Source: Neoceratodus forsteri | Taxonomy: Eukaryota; Chordata; Ceratodontiformes; Ceratodontidae | NCBI GenBank assembly: GCA_016271365.2 | Contig: JADMNL010000022.1 | Location: 218,464,501 to 218,528,500, forward strand | Direction: 5' to 3' | DNA length: 64,000 nucleotides | Shown: positions 22,226 through 31,478 of the stretch, piece by piece | Layout of the letters: every line of letters starts with the position of its first letter | Numbering within the stretch: the first letter of the stretch is position 1 | Translations under genes and position numbers: made by a program | The notes under the pieces: model-generated | What the model was told of the DNA's origin: nothing | Seen by the model: the letters and a program-made list of their open reading frames with translations, nothing else | The model's database searches: none

Positions 22226-22465
22226 GTATGGACAACCGTACATAATAAGGCTGTATTTCCATCCAGGGGTTCTGGTAGCATTATAGAGACTTCGAAAGCA
22301 AAACTCAAGTAATGTACAGAATAATGTAAGGGCAACCATGCACAACAAGAAAGTGTTTCCATCAAGGTGTCATGATGACATGATAGAGACGTTGGGAGCA
22401 AAGCCTGAGTAATGTAAACAAGGCTGTGTTTCCATCAAGAGGTTCTGATAACATCGTAAAATTAT
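22226..22465 (+). repeat. Tandem repeat of about 100 bp, right part of a split array
   Basis: It continues the array from 20167. One full unit (22231-22335), a diverged unit (22336-22416) and a partial unit (GTTTCCATCAAGAGGTTCTG) follow. Drift is highest at the right edge, as expected for the edge of an array. Confidence 0.82.
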
Positions 22466-23329
22466 CAAAAATGTTGCTTTTTTCTGTGCAGGAAAAAAGC
22501 AGAAACTCACCCCCACTCATCTGCTGAAACCCCACTTGGGAGAGGGCTAGGTTTTGTACGCAGTAAGACAGGACAGACTGGGTGTGGGTCTCTTTTCCTG
22601 AACCACATGCCCAGGTGTGTTATAAGGCATGAACTGCTTGTATTGAGTGCTTTCAATGCCCATCCAAGAAAGAAATCCACGCACCGGACTGCCTCTTTGC
22701 ATTTATAAAATGGGTGTGCCACAAAAAAATAAAACATTTAAAAAAAAAAATTAGGAATTTTTAAAAATGATTGTAGCTTGAAAAAAGTAAAAAAGTTATC
22801 CCCTCCTAAAATTGACTCTAATCAGGGCATTAGAAGGAGCCCTGGGATTGTTAAGTCATTAAGTTGCTGCAATATAATCTACCCCCCCACACCGTCTGAG
22901 TTTAACATCTCAAAAGTCACTTATGTTACCCCCTGGCTGCCTTGTGGGACTGAAGGAGATTAACATTTTATTTAACAGTTCATCTATTGCGATAATGAGC
23001 AAGAGAGGAAGCCTTGTCAGGGATTCCAAGGCTAAGGATTGAGGGTGCTTCAACTGTTACCAACAACTGTTGGTGCTGTGATCATGAGCTGGAGCGGAAA
23101 CCTTGCCTTGCAGATAGGGAGTGGGGGAAGGTGACTCTCAGAGATTTATGATATTGAGCGGGTGGGGCTGGCATGTGGGTAGACGTGGCTGGAGTGAGAA
23201 CCAAGAAAATTACTCCCAGCGTAACGACCTGGAGAAAAATGTTTTGAAGTGTTATTTGAGGGAAAAGAGTGGATGGGGAGTTACCAATATGTACAAGTAT
23301 GTTGTTTTGTACTGTAAAATGTAAAGGCG
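22466..23329. other. Unassigned stretch
   Basis: No gene seen. A-rich runs at 22737-22750 and similar, and C-rich runs near 22880, are simple low-complexity sequence. Confidence 0.4.
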
Positions 23330-23467
23330 TCTGAGGCCGGAAGATCTGAAGGCTGTTGGTTCTAACCCCACACAATGAATTGGGGGTAAAATCCCAATAC
23401 TGACACTGTAGTGCTCACTAAAAATACCACCAACAGCTTAATCTAGTCCAGTTTCAGTTGGTTACCA
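23330..23467 (+). mobile_element. SINE fragment, internally deleted
   Basis: It has GATCTGAAGGCTGTTGGTTC (head part), ATCCCAATACTGACACTGTA, then directly CTCACTAAAAATACCACCAA and CAGCTTAATCTAGT, matching the SINE at 14967-15386 in reverse with the centre missing. It stops at GGTTACCAT, where the giant palindrome begins. Confidence 0.7.
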
Positions 23468-24430
23468 TTTTTATGTTGCTTGCACGCATGTGCAAGAAAC
23501 ATAGTGCCATCATCCGAGTTTTCGGAGGTGTGTCAGCCCCTCTTCCAATGCAGTCAGTGTGTTTGCAGGCGCTGCCCCAGTTCCCCAATGAGTGCTACAG
23601 CTGTCTATGACAGCTCCAAAATGCAGTGGCATACAGTTGAAAGGGAGAGCTCCGTTTCAGTGAGCAGAGCTTTCCCCCCCAACGCACACACACGCGCAAA
23701 CACGCATATTGCGTGCTGATGTGCCCCCCACGCACACTGTATGGCCGACGGGGCGCCCAATCCCCATCTGCCCAAGGCTGCACGCCCACCCCCAAAAACG
23801 CCCGTGCCACGCTGGAGCCCACCCCAGCGTGGAAATCTTGTTTTGGCCGACGGACGGGGTGCCCAATCCTCAGTCGGCTCCACATCCCCCCAAACAGCTT
23901 TTCCTGCTGCCACACTGGGAGCCCATCCCAGCGTGGCAAACGTCCCACGTCGTCTTCTTAAAAAAAAAAACAACCTGTGAATAAAAAAACGGTCCCTCGT
24001 AGTCTCTCTGCCTCCTCCCACAACCCGCACTCCACCCACTGCGCAGCCTGCCTCCTCACCCCCACCCCATACCATCTTCGAGCTCGGCGCTAACGATCAT
24101 CGGTGGACCGGAACACGCCTGCACTCTTCAAAGCCGACCGCAAAACTGAAGAAATGCTGGTAAGCTGTATAATGGGATAGACAGGGTTTTTCAACTTTGT
24201 TGCATATCTCAGGCATTTTGGGAATTTTGGCCCCAAATTTTCAACATGGGGTTTTGGGACCCCTCCTCATGAATTCTTGCACTGTCATGCGTTAATCGGG
24301 CGAAGGTGATTTAGCGGTCCTGCATAAAATCACCTTCGGGGACCGATTAACCCAAGCGACACTGCCAGTGTTCATAAGGTGGGCTCTCAAAAAGCCTATG
24401 TTGAAAATTTGTGAAATAATTCCTAAAATG
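23468..24430 (+). repeat. Left outer arm of the giant palindrome
   Basis: It pairs with 27230-27491 plus 28569-29368 read in reverse. Examples of shared phrases are GTGCAAGAAACATAGTGCCA, AGTGTGTTTGCAGG, AGTTGAAAGGGAGAGCTCCG, CCGACGG/CCGGTCGG near GGGCACCCC, CTTTGAAGAGTGCAG and TTTTCAACATGGGGTTTTGG. Similarity by eye is high but clearly below identity, with small indels, so it is not a recent exact duplication. Confidence 0.85.
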
Positions 24431-24806
24431 ACTGTTTTAATCAGCAAGGCTATGCAGTTCAACGACACTGTAAGTTTCCATGAATTTTCAATATTTCCAC
24501 TCCAGATTTTCAACACTGCCATTTTACCACACCTCCTTATGAGCAGTACAGCTGTCATTTTCACATCCTGCCTAAAGCGTGTTTCTGCCCATGTAGTACA
24601 CAATGGCGTGGTCGGTGTGCGAACTCAATGTATGGGACACATTAAGAAAATCACAGTGACACTGTTCATGAGCAGAGGTCTTAAAATGGCTATGTTGAAA
24701 TTTGGTGAAAAAATTCCTAAAATGACTATTTCACGAGCGTCGTTCTGCGCAGTTCCTACGCACGCTCGTAAGTTCGCGAATTTTCAATATTTGCACTCCA
24801 ATGACT
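24431..24806 (-). repeat. Family A monomers on the left inner arm
   Basis: It carries CACACCTCCTTATGAGCAGT, CAGCTGTCATTTTCACATCC, AGAGGTCTTAAAATGGCTAT and TACGCACGCTCGTAAGTTCG, the reverse complements of the tandem units at 26240-27230. About one and a half monomers are present against four on the right. Confidence 0.75.
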
Positions 24807-25640
24807 TCCAAATACCTAAACAACACATGGAAGCAAGCAACATTCAGCATTGACAAATGCTTGTTAAATCTCCCCTCCCCTGGGACAAGGCTGAAAATAG
24901 GGAGAAATTAATTGCCTAGCCCTTCTTTACCGGTCAACAAAAACTAAATAAATAAAATAAATAAAGGCTCATTTTGTTTCTACTTTACAAACATGGCTCC
25001 CACAAACGTTTTTTTAAAAGCTTTCAGATGAATTATTATTGCCATGTATTGAGCCCTGGTTGCTGTAAGAAGCCTAAAGCCACTGGTTTCTTTTTCAGAA
25101 CTTTATTAGCCAATGAAAATGCAGGAAATTCGTAACTATTTTACAATATTTATGAAACAACAAAAGGTTTTGTGTTAGGAGAGGGTTTTGGTTATGTGTG
25201 TATGGAAAACGAAAGTAAAACGGCTTTCGGATGAGACGTTAAACCGAGGTCCCGTCTGCCTGTTCTGGTGGTAGTTCAGGTGAATGTTAAAGATCCCATG
25301 GCACTTCTCGAAAAGAGTAAGGGAATTTCCCTGGTGTTCTGGCCAAATTTCCCTCATTCACTAAAAATACCGCTAACAGCTTAATCTGGTTAAATTTCAA
25401 TTGGTTACCATCTGTACTCCCAGTCGCCCCTGAAAAAGGGACTTCTAGTCTCAGTGGGCCTACCTGGTCAAAAAAATTCAATCAAGAAATAAAACAGCAG
25501 GTAGCATGAGTTTCAATTCTACTTAAACAAGCATTTGTCGATGTCGAATGTTTGCTTGCTGGCATTGGCATTGGTAGTGTAGGAGTTAGAGAGCTGCATA
25601 ATAGGAATGGCAGTGAAGTATTGAACTGAAGCCAACCCCA
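24807..25640. mobile_element. SINE/LINE-end cluster inside the left arm
   Basis: The cluster comprises a LINE-type tail (about 24870-24965, TTTACCGGTCAACAAAAACT then AATAAATAAA), unassigned AT-rich DNA, a 5'-truncated SINE (25205-25492) and its tail. Its outer parts are themselves inverted: AGCAAGCAACATTCAGCATT (about 24832) resembles the complement of sequence at 25527-25569. It has no counterpart on the right arm, so it entered after the palindrome formed or within a small foldback of its own. Confidence 0.6.
25205..25492 (+). mobile_element. SINE, 5'-truncated copy
   Basis: It contains CGGATGAGACGTTAAACCGA, GTTAAAGATCCCATGGCACT, ACCGCTAACAGCTTAATCTG and a LINE-like end (GTCGCCCCTGAAAAAGGGAC ... 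CCTACCTGGTCA ... AATCAAGAAATAAA). The tRNA-like head is missing. The end matches the LINE ends at 21.6 and 30.0 kb better than the SINE tail at 15.0 kb does, so two tail variants exist. Confidence 0.8.
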
Positions 25641-25654
25641 TCACCACTCTTCAG

Positions 25655-25945
25655 AGACTGACAGGCATTGGGATGTACCTTTGGGTAGTCAGGCATAACG
25701 GCCATGCCATTTCACCACACCCTACCCTGCAGACACCGACAAGTGTCACGGTGTGCCTTGGGGTCTTTGGCCCTTATGCACACCCCATTCCATCAGGAAA
25801 TACGGTGAGATCGGTGTGGTATAAGAGAATGGGGTGAACTTTCAGGCCGAAGAGTCCAAGGCACACCTCAATACCTCTCATTGGCTGTAGGGTGTGGAAT
25901 GGTATGAGCATTACAGGCGGGAATCCCAAGTCGCACTCCAGATGT
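25655..25945. repeat. Central core of the giant palindrome
   Basis: TGACAGGCATTGGGATGTAC (25659) mirrors the complement of CAGATGTCTGTCA near 25950. ACACCCTACCCTGCAG mirrors CTGTAGGGTGTGGAAT, GTGTGCCTTGGGGTCTTTGG mirrors AAGAGTCCAAGGCACACC, and ACACCCCATTC mirrors GAATGGGGTG. The symmetry point is close to 25800. It has no coding motifs. Confidence 0.8.
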
Positions 25946-26009
25946 CTGTCATTCAGTATAGGGTGGGGCGTTATGGTCGGAAACCCTAACGCCTCAGGCA
26001 TTCGTTGGT

Positions 26010-27480
26010 ATTTTCACTCCAAATTTTCAATGTTTTTTTTTGTGACCCCCACCTCATGAACAGTGGCAATATCAGTTTGTTAGCCGAAAGTTGCTTTTGC
26101 ACAGCGACTACGGCATTTAGCACCACAGGTGCAAAAACACATTCCAAACAGGATGTGAAAAATTTATTTATTTATTTATTTATTTAGCTTTTGTTGTTGA
26201 CCGGGTAACAGCTGTACTGTTCATGGGGAGGAGTAAAAAATGGCAATGTTGAAAATCTGCAGTGAAAATATTAAAAAAACTGGTGAAGTCACGAGCGTGC
26301 GTAGAAACTGTGCAATATACACCCGTAATGTAATTAGTTTGGGGATTTTTTTTTTTTTTTTTACAGCAGATTGTCAACACAGGTATTTTGGGACCTCCGA
26401 TCATGAACAGTGTCACTGTGATTTTCTTTATCTGTTCCCGAACAATGATTTCCCACAGCGACCACGCATTTCTGTGCTGAAAGTGTGAAAACACATTTTG
26501 GCCATGCTATGAAAAATGACAGCTGTACTGTTCATAAGGAAGTGTGGAAAAATGCCACTGGTGAAAATCTGGACTGAAAGTATTACAAATTCATGAACTT
26601 ACGAGGGTGCGTAGAAACTGCGCAATGCTCACTCGTAACAGTCATTTTATGGACTTTTGTCACCAAATTTTCAACATAGCCATTTTAAGACCTCTGCTCA
26701 TGAGCAGTGTAACTGTGATTTTCTTAATCTGTCCCAAACATTGCTTTCGCACACCAACAACACCATTGTGCGCTACATGTGTGGAAACACATTTTAGGCG
26801 AGATGTGAAAAATGGCAGCTGTACTGCTCATAAGGAAGTGTAATAAAATAGCAAAGTTGAAAATCTGGCATGCAAATATTAAAAATTTGCAAACTTGCGA
26901 GCATGCATAGGAACTGCACAACGTGCGCTCCTAAAACAGTTATTTTGGGGAATTTTTTCACCCAATTTTCAACATAGCCATTTTAAGACCTCTGCTCATG
27001 AACAGTGTCACTGTGATTTTTTTAATGTGCCCCATACATTGATTTTGCACACTGACTGCGCCATTGTGTGCTACATGTGCGGAAACACATTTTGGGCGAG
27101 ATGTGAAAAATGACAGCTATACTGCTCATAAGGAGGTGTGGTAAAATGGCAATGTTGAAAATCCGGAGGGCAAATATTAAAAATTCATGAACTTACGAGC
27201 GTGCGTAGGAACTGCGCAATGCATGCTCGTAAAACAGTCCTTTTCACAAATTTTTTCACCAAATTTTCAACATAGGCTTTTTGAGAGCCCACCTTATAAA
27301 CACTGGCACTGTCGTTAGTAGTCGGTTCAAAGGTGATTTCGCACAGTGACTGCGAAATCACCCTTCGGGCCCGATTAATGTCATGACAGTTCAAGAATTC
27401 ATGAGGAGAGGTCCCAAAAACCCCATGTTGAAAATTTGGTGCCAAAATTCCAAAAAATGCCCGCGATATGCATTAAAGTT
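26010..27480 (+). repeat. Family A tandem monomers, right inner arm (about 300 bp period)
   Basis: About four units. Each carries ACTTACGAG.GTGCGTAG.AACTGCGCAATGC, TTTTCAACATAGCCATTTTA followed by AGACCTCTGCTCATGA, a region with TTGTGCGCTACATGTG.GGAAACACATTTT, and AGCTGTACTGCTCATAAGGA. GACCTCTGCTCATGA recurs at about 26690 and 26988, giving a period near 300. The last unit (27190-27480) differs and matches the outer arm (hairpin GGTGATTTCGCACAGTGAC...GCGAAATCACC). Units are partly palindromic themselves. No tRNA, rRNA or protein similarity is seen. Confidence 0.85.
26161..26212 (-). mobile_element. Very short LINE/SINE tail insertion
   Basis: (ATTT)n followed by AGCTTTTGTTGTTGACCGGG is the reverse of the shared ACCCGGTCAACAAAA...AATAAAT tail. 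It interrupts a family A monomer between GATGTGAAAAA and ACAGCTGTACTG. It is probably an extremely 5'-truncated retroposed copy. Confidence 0.6.
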
Positions 27481-28568
27481 GAAAAATCCCTGAAGGGCGG
27501 CAAGAATGGGGCGGCAGTATATGCCTGATTTTACTAGTAAGACCAGGAGATTGTGGAGCAGGTACTTACAGAGGGAGATACCAGACCAGGGTTGGGAGTT
27601 ATTGTTACAAATGCATAAGGGACTACTGGTCTGTAATAAGTACCAGGAGTCCTATTATAAATTTCTACCTAGACTTTACTGCCTACCAAGTATGGTACAC
27701 AAATTCTGCCCAGAGATTCCCCCCTTTGTGGAAGGTGTAAAAAAGAGGAGGGTACATACATGCATTGTTTTTAGGGGTGTCTATCCCTGAGACAGTTCTG
27801 GACAGGAGTAGCTGGAGAAGTAGGTAGAGTGTGGGGTAGGCAGGTAGAGAGAAGCCCAACGGTGATGTTGTTTAGAGTGGATGATTCAGAGGAGGAATAT
27901 TGGAGACCTGTCCCGCGGTGGGCACGGATATTGGTTGTCTTAGCTAGACAGTGTATTTTAAATACTTGGGTCACTAATGAGACCCCAACTATTCAGCAGT
28001 GGAAAAACCTGTGTCTGCAAGCCCTAGGGATGGAAAAATTATACCATGGAGCTAAGAATAGAGAGGACCAGTTCTGGAGGGTCTGGGGAACATTTCTGTC
28101 CTTGTTACCCCAAGGGGAGATGGAGGCAATGGAGAGGGGGCTGCAAGGATAAAAAGGGGATGGATGAGGAAGGTGGGAAAGGAGGAGAGTGGGCCGGGAT
28201 GGCGAGAGAGAGAGAGCACACTGGGAAGGATAAGGCACAGGGAGCTTAGATGAGAGACAAGATGAGTTGTTTCCTTTTTAATTTTTTATTTTTTTTATCT
28301 TTTCCCTTTCTAGGTATTATTAGTTTGTATAGTTGGGGCTCTTGTTTTCCTTTGCTTGGGGGGGTGGTATCATTGGGAGTAGGGTCTGGGGGGGAAGGGC
28401 AACTTAATAAATTGATATGAGAAGGAGATATTAAAAGGGTATTGATATAATAATAATGTACTAAAATTAAAGTTGTTATTGGTTTTTATGTATAAATATG
28501 TTTTTACTTTTGCTATGGTTGAAAAATTTAATAAACATATGATGCAAAAAAAAAGTTGAAAAACCCCT
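27475..28568 (+). mobile_element. L1/Tx1-like LINE 3' end with a 17-bp target duplication
   Basis: The insert is flanked by AAAGTTGAAAAATCCCT (27475-27491) and AAAGTTGAAAAACCCCT (28552-28568), 16 of 17 identical, with an A-run immediately before the right copy. This is the hallmark of target-primed insertion with poly(A). The body is the C-terminus of an L1-group ORF2 and a 3' UTR with AATAAA near 28529. It interrupts the right arm of the giant palindrome and is therefore younger than it. The 5' end is truncated. Confidence 0.88.
27492..28152 (+). pseudogene. L1-group ORF2 C-terminal domain, frameshifted
   Basis: LWSRYLQREIPDQGWELLLQ and SYYKFLPRLYCLPSMVHKF precede a Cys-rich block. After a frame change near 27740 the sequence reads as a C-x2-C ... 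H-x4-C type motif (…KEEGTYMHCFWGC…), as at the L1 ORF2 C-terminus. A further open frame to 28150 (WARILVVLARQCILNTW, WKNLCLQALGMEKL) matches the general pattern of the terminal ORF2 segment of L1/Tx1 elements. Endonuclease and RT are missing. It is not functional. Confidence 0.72.
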
Positions 28569-29368
28569 ATTTACTGCATTATACAGCTTACTGGTATTTC
28601 CTCAGTCCGCGGTTGGCTTTGAAGAGTGCAGACGTGTTCCCGGTCCACCAAAGATCATCACACCGAGCTCTGGAGGTAGGTATGGGGTGAGGTGGGGGTG
28701 GGGAGGCAGAGGCGCAGAGGGTGGGTGCGGTGGGCAGGAGACCGAGGGAACTTTTGTTTACAGGTTGTTTTTTCCTTGAACGACACAGGACGCTTTGCCA
28801 CACTGGGGTGGGTCCCCAGCGTGGCAGCTGGAAGGCTGACAACGCGGGACGTTTGCCACGCTGGGATGGGCTCCCAGCATGTCAGCTGGAAGGCTGTTTG
28901 GGGGGGCGTGGAGCTGATGGGGGATTGGGCACCCCCGTCGACCATACGATCTATTGCCATGCTGGGGTGGGCTCCCATTGTGAAGGCTGATGACGCGGGA
29001 TGTTTGCCACGCTGGGGTGGGCTCCCAGCGTGGCAGCTGGAAGGCTGTTTGGGGGGGGCTGGAGCTGACTGGGGATTGGGCACCCCGGTCGGACATACAG
29101 TGTGTGCGTTGGGGGGGGACCGAATGAGCACACAATGTGCGTGCGTGCGTGTAGAGGGAGGGAGCTCTGCTCACTGAAGCGGAGCTCTCCCTTTCAACTG
29201 TACGGCACTGCATTTTCAACTGCTGTCATAGACAGCTGCGGCGTTCATTGGAGAACTGGGGACGCACCTGCAAACACACTGACTGAATTGGAAGACGGCT
29301 GCCACACCTCAGAAAACTCGGATGATGGCACTATGTTTCTTGCACATGTGTGCAAGCAAACATAAAAA
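28569..29368 (-). repeat. Right outer arm of the giant palindrome
   Basis: It pairs with 23468-24190. It contains four hairpins of the form GCCACGCTGGG...CCCAGCGTGGC and a partial duplication: GGGTGGGCTCCCAGC, GTGGCAGCTGGAAGGCTGTT and GGGGATTGGGCACCCC occur twice, about 150 bp apart. Open frames here arise from GC-rich symmetry and are not genes. Confidence 0.85.
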
Positions 29369-29431
29369 GCTGTTTTACCCTTGGAAGGGCAGCGCTGTTT
29401 GACCTTTCAACTGTGGTACAACAGCTTTTAG
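29364..29431. repeat. Inverted repeat at the right edge of the giant palindrome
   Basis: TAAAAAGCTGTTTTACC (29364-29380) pairs with GGTACAACAGCTTTTAG (about 29412-29431), one gap apart from a perfect match. It overlaps the element edge, so the true end may lie a little further out. Confidence 0.5.
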
Positions 29432-30083
29432 TTTTAGTTAGGATAGAAATCTGTGCACGTGGGACAAGCAGCACAGACAGGTGCCAGAAGAACTACAACC
29501 ACAAAGGGGACCACTACCACATATTGTGAGCCTGCCGAAAAGTGCCTTCTTTCTGGGAAATATACGCCAAAGAGGTGGCAGAGATCCTGAATATACAAAC
29601 AAATTAACACGCACTAACCCGCTATTGGGAAGATACACACAGTGGGGGGTGGCGGTTCACAGAAGTAAACATGAGTATCTATACAACATATTTACAGTGG
29701 CAGCAGAAAAGGCAGTAACACAGAAATAGCTATCAACACCTCTCCAGAGCTATCCACAAGGCTGCCAACTGATGATTGTTACTGTCTGCCATAGTATACT
29801 CTGTGGTACTGTTATCTATACTAGTGGTTCCTAACTGTAGTAGTTATGTTCTCTGTACATTTCTTTTATGCTAGTTGTGAATGTTTTTACGATGTAATTG
29901 TGTTGTATTATGACATGTTCCTGTAACTATTTTAATTGGTCTTGTTATTGCAGTTGTCATACCTGTATGGTTTCCTGTGTCAACTATTGAACTATCAATG
30001 TGCTGCACTTACTGGGTTGCCACTGAAAAAGGGACTGTCTTGTCTCAGTGGGCCTACCCGGTCACCAAAATAAAATAAATGAA
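29432..30083 (+). mobile_element. LINE 3' end
   Basis: The last 90 bases read GGTTGCCACTGAAAAAGGGA, CTCAGTGGGCCTACCCGGTC, ACCAAAATAAAATAAATG, the same end as at 21.6 and 25.4 kb. The AT-rich stretch from about 29750 resembles the 3' UTR of the 21.5-kb copy. An 82-codon open frame at 29481-29729 could be the C-terminus of its ORF2 but carries no motif I can identify. The left boundary is uncertain. Confidence 0.6.
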
Positions 30084-30085
30084 AC

Positions 30086-30904
30086 TATAATAAAATATTT
30101 ACAATGAAAATGATAACAACTAAGTTGAGACTGCAGTTGGAAAAATTTAAAGGGAAATGGATGCTGTATTTGAGATATAAAGAAAGCAAGGAAGGAACCC
30201 AAGTTTTAGAAAATCTAGCAGCACTTTCAGCCAGCAGACTTTCCCGCATTTGCAATCGCTGAAGCACATCAATAGCATAATGAGAGCTCTAGTCATTCCT
30301 CGTAGTTAGAGTTAGGATGTAGTTAGGGGCCCCATTGGTCCGAGCATGTTTGTTAACTCCTGGTAGAGAATAAGTAAGTAATAAGTCACAACTGACTGTG
30401 TATTATAGGATTTTTAATGCAAGGCTTGCACGCCTCAGGGGTGTAGTAAGACACAAGACCAAAAGCTGAGTGTCTTTATGCCCCTGTGAAGTGTATTAAA
30501 AGCCTATGATGCACACCCTGTAATGGGGTTTATTACACTTATAGAATGGCTCTAAGTAGTTTTTTTTGGGGGAATGAGATGCGGCACCTGAATGCTTGTT
30601 TATAGAGAGTTAATGCACAGTCATGGTGTCTCTCAGCTAATTAAATTTCTAGATTTTGTTTTCACATTTTGTAACAGGAAATGATGGGTTGAGACACAAA
30701 GGCACACAAGAGAACAAGAAGAAGAAGATGGTGAACTTTGGACTGCCTGCAGGTTAGCTGTGGCTAGGACTTTCAGGCAAAACCTGCCCGGGGAACAATG
30801 TCTACCCCACCATCCTCAAGCTTTACTAGGGCTGTGGATAGGGAAAGAGCAAGGATACGAGCTACAGTATTAAAATATATGAGGGATAACACATGACAGG
30901 CAGA
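30086..30904. other. Unassigned stretch
   Basis: AT-rich, with no conserved coding motif and no match to other repeats in the window. Confidence 0.4.
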
Positions 30905-31478
30905 TATTTATTTACGTTTTTCCCTATTTCTTTTCCTTCCTAGGGATGTGGGCAGGCTCTCAGTCCTGTCCCTGCTCCCCACAACTGATGTCTGCCTCCC
31001 CTGACCCACAGGAGTTGCCCCCCACAGATTCCCCCTGCCAGCAGGCCCAGGAAAGGGCCATCCCCACCCCCCGGTACACTATCCAGATTGGTTCCGTAGA
31101 CAGGTGGCGGCATGGGCTGTGGGGAAATGGCAGGGCTTCATAAAGCCCGCCTTCGCCACGTTTCCGTTTTTCTCCTTTCCCCTCTCACGGACACATCAGA
31201 ACATGTGTGTGGAGGCATGCATGCCTTGTAGAGCAGTGGCCCTACCCTTTGAGCTGCTTGGGACCTGCACTACCATTGCGGCTCCACCCAGTGCCAGTCA
31301 AAGGCCGAGTCAGCTGGCCACCACTTCCTGGAAGAGGACAGCAGTCCCTGGAACATCTGATACTGTCCCACCTCAGTCAACCCTCAGTGACCCAAGCCCA
31401 TTACCAAACCCAGGTCACCAGCATGGTGGCAGGTATGGTGCTTGGTGCCTTAGCCCTCCGCACCACTGGGCCAGCACT
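30905..31478 (-). mobile_element. Family B SINE-like repeat, copy 3
   Basis: It aligns with 17213-17757. On the minus strand it begins CAGTGCTGGCCCAGTGGTGC (tRNA-like head), has ATGCTGGTGACCTGGGTTTG (B-box-like), passes GGACTGCTGTCCTCTTCC and ends near AAAACGTAAATAAAT. A 138-codon open frame at 31104-31520 spans it in the opposite sense and is a by-product. Length is about 570 bp, long for a SINE. Confidence 0.6.

Larger units (their letters stand above)
23468..29368. mobile_element. Giant palindrome / foldback element with later insertions
   Basis: The outer edges are inverted complements: TTTTTATGTT at 23468 pairs with the end at 29368, and homology continues inward for many hundreds of bases (23468-24430 against 29368-27230 once the L1-like insert is removed). 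The centre lies near 25800, where 25655-25800 mirrors 25800-25945. Layers from outside in are a terminal hairpin, a GC-rich zone with repeated 29-nt hairpins, family A monomers (tandem on the right, fewer on the left) and a core with no coding motif. No transposase gene is visible, so it would be non-autonomous. Clear target-site repeats were not found. Foldback elements of this kind are known in general; I do not recognise this family. Confidence 0.8.

Noticed and set aside
23595..24075. Open frames of 70-157 codons in the palindrome arms (also 28588-29365)
   Set aside because: They occur on both strands in overlapping frames in GC-rich inverted sequence, without any recognisable domain.
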